A stretch of 9,129 nt of DNA. Origin: Acidobacteriota bacterium (GTDB lineage: Bacteria; Acidobacteriota; Blastocatellia; RBC074). The notes under the pieces were generated by a model, which did no database searches, was not told where the DNA came from, and saw only the letters and a list, made by a program, of their open reading frames with translations. Location of the stretch: contig JABFSD010000825.1 of NCBI GenBank assembly GCA_013140935.1, forward strand, positions 1 to 9,129, in the 5' to 3' direction. The translations under genes and the position numbers were made by a program. Below are positions 5,822-9,129 of the stretch, in pieces; position 1 is the first letter of the stretch; each line of letters begins with the position of its first letter.

Positions 5822-6525
5822 TTGGAGTAATAATCCTCAACGTTAATCGCTTCCATCGGCTTCAGCGTTTTGGCAATCGTCTTGCGCGTGCTGCTTAATA
5901 TCTTTTCATCGCCCTTTTCATTCATCTGCGTTTTGGTGATGGTCTTGATGCCCACTAAAAAGTTGCTGCTCTCTTGCATTGACAGTCCCGTGTTGCGGTC
6001 AAAATCGGTGATGTCCAAACCGATCAATCCGAATTGTTTCGTCGTTGCGTCATAACGCAAACGCCACGTCTGATTGGTCAGATTGCGCGAGCCGTATTCC
6101 TGATGCGCTACGATCACGCCGTTGCGGATTTCGACTTGCACGGGCGTTTCATTCACGCCGAAAAACGCTCCGCCGCAGCGCGTGCAAAGCAATAGCTTGG
6201 TGGCGACGCCCGCGCGCGACCATTTGCCGTCGGCGGTTTTCAGCAATGCCAGCAACGCGCGTTGGCGTTCGGCCAGATTGTCTTTTAGATTCTCTTTATC
6301 AGCATTGACAGGCATCGTCTCGACTAACACCAACACCGCGTCAGCCACGGCGTCTTTGTTCAGGTCGCCTTCGAGTTGGTGTTCGATTTGCCAGCCAGTG
6401 GGAACGAAGCCTGACAGCTTTTCGGCTTGCGCGGGCAAACGTTCAGGTTTGAGTTGCGCGTAACTCACCCGCGACAACCCCACCACAATGAACCCTGCAG
6501 CCAGCAGTATTTTTAGTTTACGCAT
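5818..6525 (-). CDS. Exported protein of unknown function with an FG-GAP-like motif
   Basis: The product has 235 residues. A signal peptide is clear: RKLK, a hydrophobic core to about residue 18, and likely cleavage after SYA at 23. The mature part begins with a FVPTGWQIEHQLEGDLNKD segment (40-58); GDLNKDAVADAVLVL (53-67) resembles the calcium-binding D-x-N-x-D loop of FG-GAP or EF-hand-like repeats followed by a beta strand. A CTRCGG pair of cysteines (C114, C117) could bind metal or form a disulfide. I recognise no named family; similar secreted proteins with a GW...GDLN-D opening are usually annotated as hypothetical. It overlaps moaE by 4 bp and lies upstream of it in the same unit, an unexpected pairing of an exported protein with a cofactor-synthesis enzyme. 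The ATG at 6525 is chosen because it begins the signal peptide. Confidence 0.8.
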   Translation of the reverse strand: MRKLKILLAAGFIVVGLSRVSYAQLKPERLPAQAEKLSGFVPTGWQIEHQLEGDLNKDAVADAVLVLVETMPVNADKENLKDNLAERQRALLALLKTADGKWSRAGVATKLLLCTRCGGAFFGVNETPVQVEIRNGVIVAHQEYGSRNLTNQTWRLRYDATTKQFGLIGLDITDFDRNTGLSMQESSNFLVGIKTITKTQMNEKGDEKILSSTRKTIAKTLKPMEAINVEDYYSK

Positions 6526-6642
6526 ACCGGCTTTTTATCACGGAGCGCGTTGTCATCCAATGCGCTTGCAATCAGACGTGAGGCTGATACTTTATGCCAC
6601 GTCGTATCCAATCCCATTCAATCAAAACAGGAACTTGCGCAA
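6526..6642. promoter_or_regulatory. Divergent intergenic region carrying both promoters
   Basis: This 117-bp gap separates the minus-strand exported protein/moaE unit from the plus-strand sulfatase unit, so it must supply promoters in both directions unless they lie inside genes. On the plus strand TTGCAA (6566-6571) followed after 16 bp by TACTTT (6588-6593) is a weak sigma-70-like pair. AGGA at 6629-6632 sits 10 bp before the sulfatase ATG and is the best ribosome binding site in the window. I see no clear minus-strand promoter and no strong operator palindrome. Confidence 0.4.
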
Positions 6643-8115
6643 ATGATTTTAACGAACCGCTTAATCGCTTGGCTTTCGCTATGCTTGGCGCTGTGCTTCG
6701 CGCTGTGCGTCAACGCCGCCGCGCAAACGCGCCCCAACATTGTCTTCATCATGACCGACGATCACGCCGCCCACGCGCTGTCGTCGTATGGCAGCCGTCT
6801 CATCAAGACGCCGCATCTAGACCGCATTGGCAAAGAAGGCATGCGCTTCGCCAACGCCTTCGTGACGAATTCGATCTGCACGCCGAGCCGCGCCGTCATT
6901 CTTACCGGCAAGTATTCGCACATGAACGGCGTGCCCGTCTTTAACCACATAGATAACACGCAACCAATGTTGCAGAAGTATTTGCAAGCGGCGGGCTATC
7001 ACACCGGCACCATCGGCAAGTGGCATTTGGGCGGCAACAATGCACAACGCCCCAATGAAGGCATGCCGACAGGGTTTGACTATTGGAACATCCTGCCCGG
7101 ACAAGGTTTGTATTTCGACCCCGTGGTGATCGAAATGGGCGAACGCAAAAAGCTGAAAGGTTATACGACCGATCTCATCACCGATTACGCGATGCAATTC
7201 ATTGAGAAGCGTCCCAAAGACAAGCCATTCTTTTTGATGTACCACCACAAAGCGCCGCATCGTAACTGGCAACCTGACGAAAAATATCGCAAGCAATTCG
7301 AGAACGTGACGCTGCCGCTTCCGGCGACGTTTAATGATACTTACGAAGGCAAGTCTGACGCTTCGCGCAACGCGACGATGCACATTGACGTTGACCTCAA
7401 CGACAACGATCTCAAGATGAAACCGCCCGCCGGACTGTCAGGCCAGGAACTCAAGCAGTGGAAGTATCAACGCTACATGCGCGATTACCTAGCTTGCGTC
7501 CAATCGGTGGACGACAACGTAGGCCGCTTCCTCGATTACCTAGACAAAAACGGATTGGCTGAAAATACGTTGGTGATTTATACGTCCGATCAAGGTTTCT
7601 TTTTGGGCGAACACAATTTTTTCGACAAGCGGTTTATGTATGAAGAGTCGCTGCGCACGCCGTTGCTCGTGCGTTGGCCGAAGCAAATCAAAGCCGGACA
7701 AGTCAGTCAGGCGATGGTCTTGAATCTCGATTTCCCCGCCACGATGCTCGACGCGGCGGGCGTGAAAGTGCCTGAAGACATGCAAGGCCGCAGCTTCTTG
7801 CCGGTACTGCGAGGCCGCACGCCGCGCGACTGGCGCACTTCGATGTATTACCGCTATTACCATCCCGGCCATCACAACGTAGCGGCGCATTACGGCGTGC
7901 GCACACAGCGTTACAAGCTGATCTTCTTCAACAAAATCAATCAGTGGGAGCTTTACGATTTGCAAAAAGACCCCCGCGAGATGCGCAACCTTTACAACGA
8001 TCCGGCGTATGCGAAAACCGTCGAAGAGTTGAAAAAAGAACTGCAACGGTTGAAGCAACAATACAAAGACGAAGACCAGTTTCAGCATAAGCTGCCTGCG
8101 GATGATGTTGGTTGA
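6643..8115 (+). CDS. Secreted formylglycine-dependent sulfatase (S1 family)
   Basis: The product has 490 residues from the ATG at 6643, which has AGGA upstream and begins a signal peptide ending near NAAAQ (about residue 28). A TTG at 6550 would put 31 charged residues before the signal peptide, so it is rejected. The enzyme hydrolyses sulfate esters, in the periplasm or outside. Seen: PNIVFIMTDD with metal ligands D39-D40; the formylglycine signature C79-TPS-R83 followed by LTGK; GTIGKWHLGG with K126 and H128; YHHKAPHRNW; and the second metal pair D316-Q317 in SDQGFFLGEHNFFDKR. The C-terminal part (GVRTQRYKLIFF...WELYDLQKDP) matches the DUF4976-type end common in this group. Overall it resembles carbohydrate sulfatases such as the N-acetylglucosamine-6-sulfatase-like subgroup, but substrate assignment is uncertain. 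No formylglycine-generating enzyme is in the window. Confidence 0.95.
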   Translation: MILTNRLIAWLSLCLALCFALCVNAAAQTRPNIVFIMTDDHAAHALSSYGSRLIKTPHLDRIGKEGMRFANAFVTNSICTPSRAVILTGKYSHMNGVPVFNHIDNTQPMLQKYLQAAGYHTGTIGKWHLGGNNAQRPNEGMPTGFDYWNILPGQGLYFDPVVIEMGERKKLKGYTTDLITDYAMQFIEKRPKDKPFFLMYHHKAPHRNWQPDEKYRKQFENVTLPLPATFNDTYEGKSDASRNATMHIDVDLNDNDLKMKPPAGLSGQELKQWKYQRYMRDYLACVQSVDDNVGRFLDYLDKNGLAENTLVIYTSDQGFFLGEHNFFDKRFMYEESLRTPLLVRWPKQIKAGQVSQAMVLNLDFPATMLDAAGVKVPEDMQGRSFLPVLRGRTPRDWRTSMYYRYYHPGHHNVAAHYGVRTQRYKLIFFNKINQWELYDLQKDPREMRNLYNDPAYAKTVEELKKELQRLKQQYKDEDQFQHKLPADDVG

Positions 8116-8118
8116 GCT

Positions 8119-8667
8119 ATGGAAATTCGTTTAGCCCAAATGCATGAAGTCCCTGCTCTGCAAACCTTGATCGCGCGTTCGTCGCGGCAATTGGGCGTAG
8201 GCTTTTATACGCCGCGCCAGATTGAACTCGCCTTGCTCGGCACGTTTTCGGTAGACGAACAACTCATCGCCGACGGCACTTATTACGTCATCGTGGATGG
8301 TGAGCGTTATGCGGGCTGCGGCGGTTGGAGCAAGCGGCGCAAGCTGCACGGCGGAGATCGTCCGGCGGAGGGCGCACCCGCAGCAGGCTTGAATGATCTG
8401 CTCGACCCCGCCGTAGACACCGCGCGCATTCGGGCTTTTTTCATTGATCCCGATTACGCGCGACGCGGACTCGGCAGGCAATTGCTGACAACCTGCGAAA
8501 TGGCGGCGCAGGCGGCGGGCTTCACTCGCAGCGCAATGGGCGCGACGCTTTCGGGCGTGCCGCTCTATGAAGCCTGCGGCTATCACGTCGTCGAAGAGTT
8601 GCTCGTGCCGCTGCCGGAAAATGAATTCCTGCCCATTGTACACATGGAAAAAACTCTCAATGCATGA
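8119..8667 (+). CDS. GNAT-family N-acetyltransferase
   Basis: The product has 182 residues. The ATG lies 3 bp after the sulfatase stop. GNAT enzymes move an acetyl group from acetyl-CoA to an amine. Seen: N-terminal MEIRLAQMHEVPALQTLI, a strand with YYVIVDGERYAGCGGW (55-70), motif A ARIRAFFIDPDYARRGLG (102-119) with the acetyl-CoA pyrophosphate loop R115-R116-G-L-G-R120, the following helix to about 133, and motif B-like GVPLYEACGYHVVEE (146-160). The acceptor is unknown. Its TGA overlaps the ATG of the next gene (ATGA at 8664-8667), so the two are likely translated together. The neighbour is also of GNAT-like fold and acts on protein N-termini, which makes a small molecule or protein amine a possible acceptor here, but that is inference. 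Confidence 0.92.
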   Translation: MEIRLAQMHEVPALQTLIARSSRQLGVGFYTPRQIELALLGTFSVDEQLIADGTYYVIVDGERYAGCGGWSKRRKLHGGDRPAEGAPAAGLNDLLDPAVDTARIRAFFIDPDYARRGLGRQLLTTCEMAAQAAGFTRSAMGATLSGVPLYEACGYHVVEELLVPLPENEFLPIVHMEKTLNA

Positions 8668-9129
8668 CGTATCTCGATCAAGCTTTTGAAGCAAACCGGA
8701 CTACGCCCGCCGAAATGGATGCGTTGTGGGCGAATGGCTGGCGTCATTTCGGGACTTATTTTTTCCGTTATGCGCTGGCCGAATATAGCGAACAGAGTTG
8801 CACCGTAATGCCGCTGCGCATCGTGCTGTCGCGTTTCACACTGTCGCGCAGCCAGCAACGCATTCTGGCAAAAAACCGTGACGTGCAAGTCGTGATACGC
8901 GACACGGCGATTGATGAAACGAAAGCTGTAATGTTCGACCGTCACCGTGAACGATTCGATCACAACGTACCCGATTCGCTTTATACCTTTCTCTCTTATG
9001 AACCGGCGCGCGTGCCGTGCCGCAATCAGGAGCTATGCGTTTACGACGGTGAGCGTTTGTTGGCCGCGAGTTTTCTGGACGTTGGCGCGCGGGCCACATC
9101 GGCGGTCTATGCGATGTTCGAACCTGAAG
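8664..9129 (+). CDS. Arginyl/leucyl-tRNA-protein transferase family (Ate1/Bpt C-terminal type), 3' cut by window edge
   Basis: An open frame starts at ATG 8664, overlapping the GNAT stop by 4 bp, and runs off the window after 155 complete codons. Seen: NGWRHFGTYFFRYAL (24-38), PLRIVLSRFTLSRSQQRIL (50-68), KNRDVQVVIRD (70-80), MFDRHRERFDH (90-100), and LLAASFLDVGARATSAVYAMFEP (132-154). These follow the order of the ATE_C domain: the F-x-x-SRSQ-x-R helix, the (K/R)N-x-D step, the RH-x-x-R motif, and the Dv...SsVYxxFxP strand. Family enzymes attach Arg or Leu from tRNA to protein N-termini and mark them for degradation. Odd: the N-terminal part is short and shows a single Cys (C46), not the cysteine cluster of canonical Ate1/Bpt. 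It could be an uncharacterised relative with a different donor or target. Confidence 0.8.
   Translation, partial: MTYLDQAFEANRTTPAEMDALWANGWRHFGTYFFRYALAEYSEQSCTVMPLRIVLSRFTLSRSQQRILAKNRDVQVVIRDTAIDETKAVMFDRHRERFDHNVPDSLYTFLSYEPARVPCRNQELCVYDGERLLAASFLDVGARATSAVYAMFEPE

Noticed and set aside
5822..5860. Molybdenum-cofactor riboswitch ahead of moaE
   Set aside because: moaE has no leader: its start overlaps the upstream gene by 4 bp, so no space for a riboswitch exists there.
6550..6642. Upstream TTG start extending the sulfatase by 31 residues
   Set aside because: It would bury the signal peptide behind charged residues; the ATG at 6643 has AGGA at a proper distance.
7540..8088. Long minus-strand open frame (182 codons) opposite the sulfatase, and similar ones opposite the receptor (256-726) and the GNAT gene (8131-8694)
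   Set aside because: Each lies wholly or almost wholly opposite a well-supported gene and has no domain of its own; antisense open frames are expected with this codon bias.

Overview
The window looks like a piece of an Acidobacteriota chromosome. The main reason is the 5'-cut gene at the left edge: its C-terminal end carries the signature of the very large TonB-dependent, Oar-like receptors that are greatly expanded in that phylum (the YTQQWNLSLERQ and DADRPHAF segments, the FNTAAF motif, an LRGPGSVNIDMSVFK-type stretch and a terminal Phe). Moderately high GC, poor Shine-Dalgarno sites, a secreted sulfatase and a secreted FAD oxidoreductase fit this. The phylum is inferred from protein style only; no rRNA or marker gene is present.

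Layout. (1) 1-3559, plus strand: the 3' part of a TonB-dependent outer-membrane receptor, then 25 bp later a secreted 791-residue FAD-dependent oxidoreductase with SLH-like modules and a calcium-binding-type tail. (2) 3560-3702: a 143-bp gap with two perfect 8-bp inverted repeats. (3) 3703-4710, plus: a zinc-independent medium-chain dehydrogenase/reductase. (4) 4711-5386: a 676-bp gap between convergent genes with no convincing protein. It holds a 7-bp tandem repeat that folds on a complementary arm, two near-copies of a T-rich motif, three further hairpins (two followed by T-runs) and a perfect 29-bp inverted repeat abutting the stop of moaE. (5) 5387-6525, minus: an exported protein of unknown function followed by moaE, overlapping by 4 bp. 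(6) 6643-9129, plus: a formylglycine-type sulfatase, a GNAT acetyltransferase 3 bp later, and a 3'-cut gene of the arginyl/leucyl-tRNA-protein transferase (Ate1/Bpt) family overlapping the GNAT stop by 4 bp.

How the genes work together. The receptor, oxidoreductase and sulfatase all act at or outside the outer membrane and suggest uptake and breakdown of complex, possibly sulfated, polymers, although they lie in two separate transcription units and no glycoside hydrolase is seen. MoaE supplies molybdopterin, but its partner MoaD is not in the window. The GNAT/Ate pair is cytoplasmic and points to protein N-terminal modification rather than sugar metabolism. No CRISPR array, phage module, transposase, tRNA or rRNA was recognised. 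The most interesting parts are the structured intergenic region 4711-5386, the FAD enzyme with its surface-attachment-like tail, and the Ate-like gene that lacks the usual cysteine cluster and is translationally coupled to a GNAT gene.
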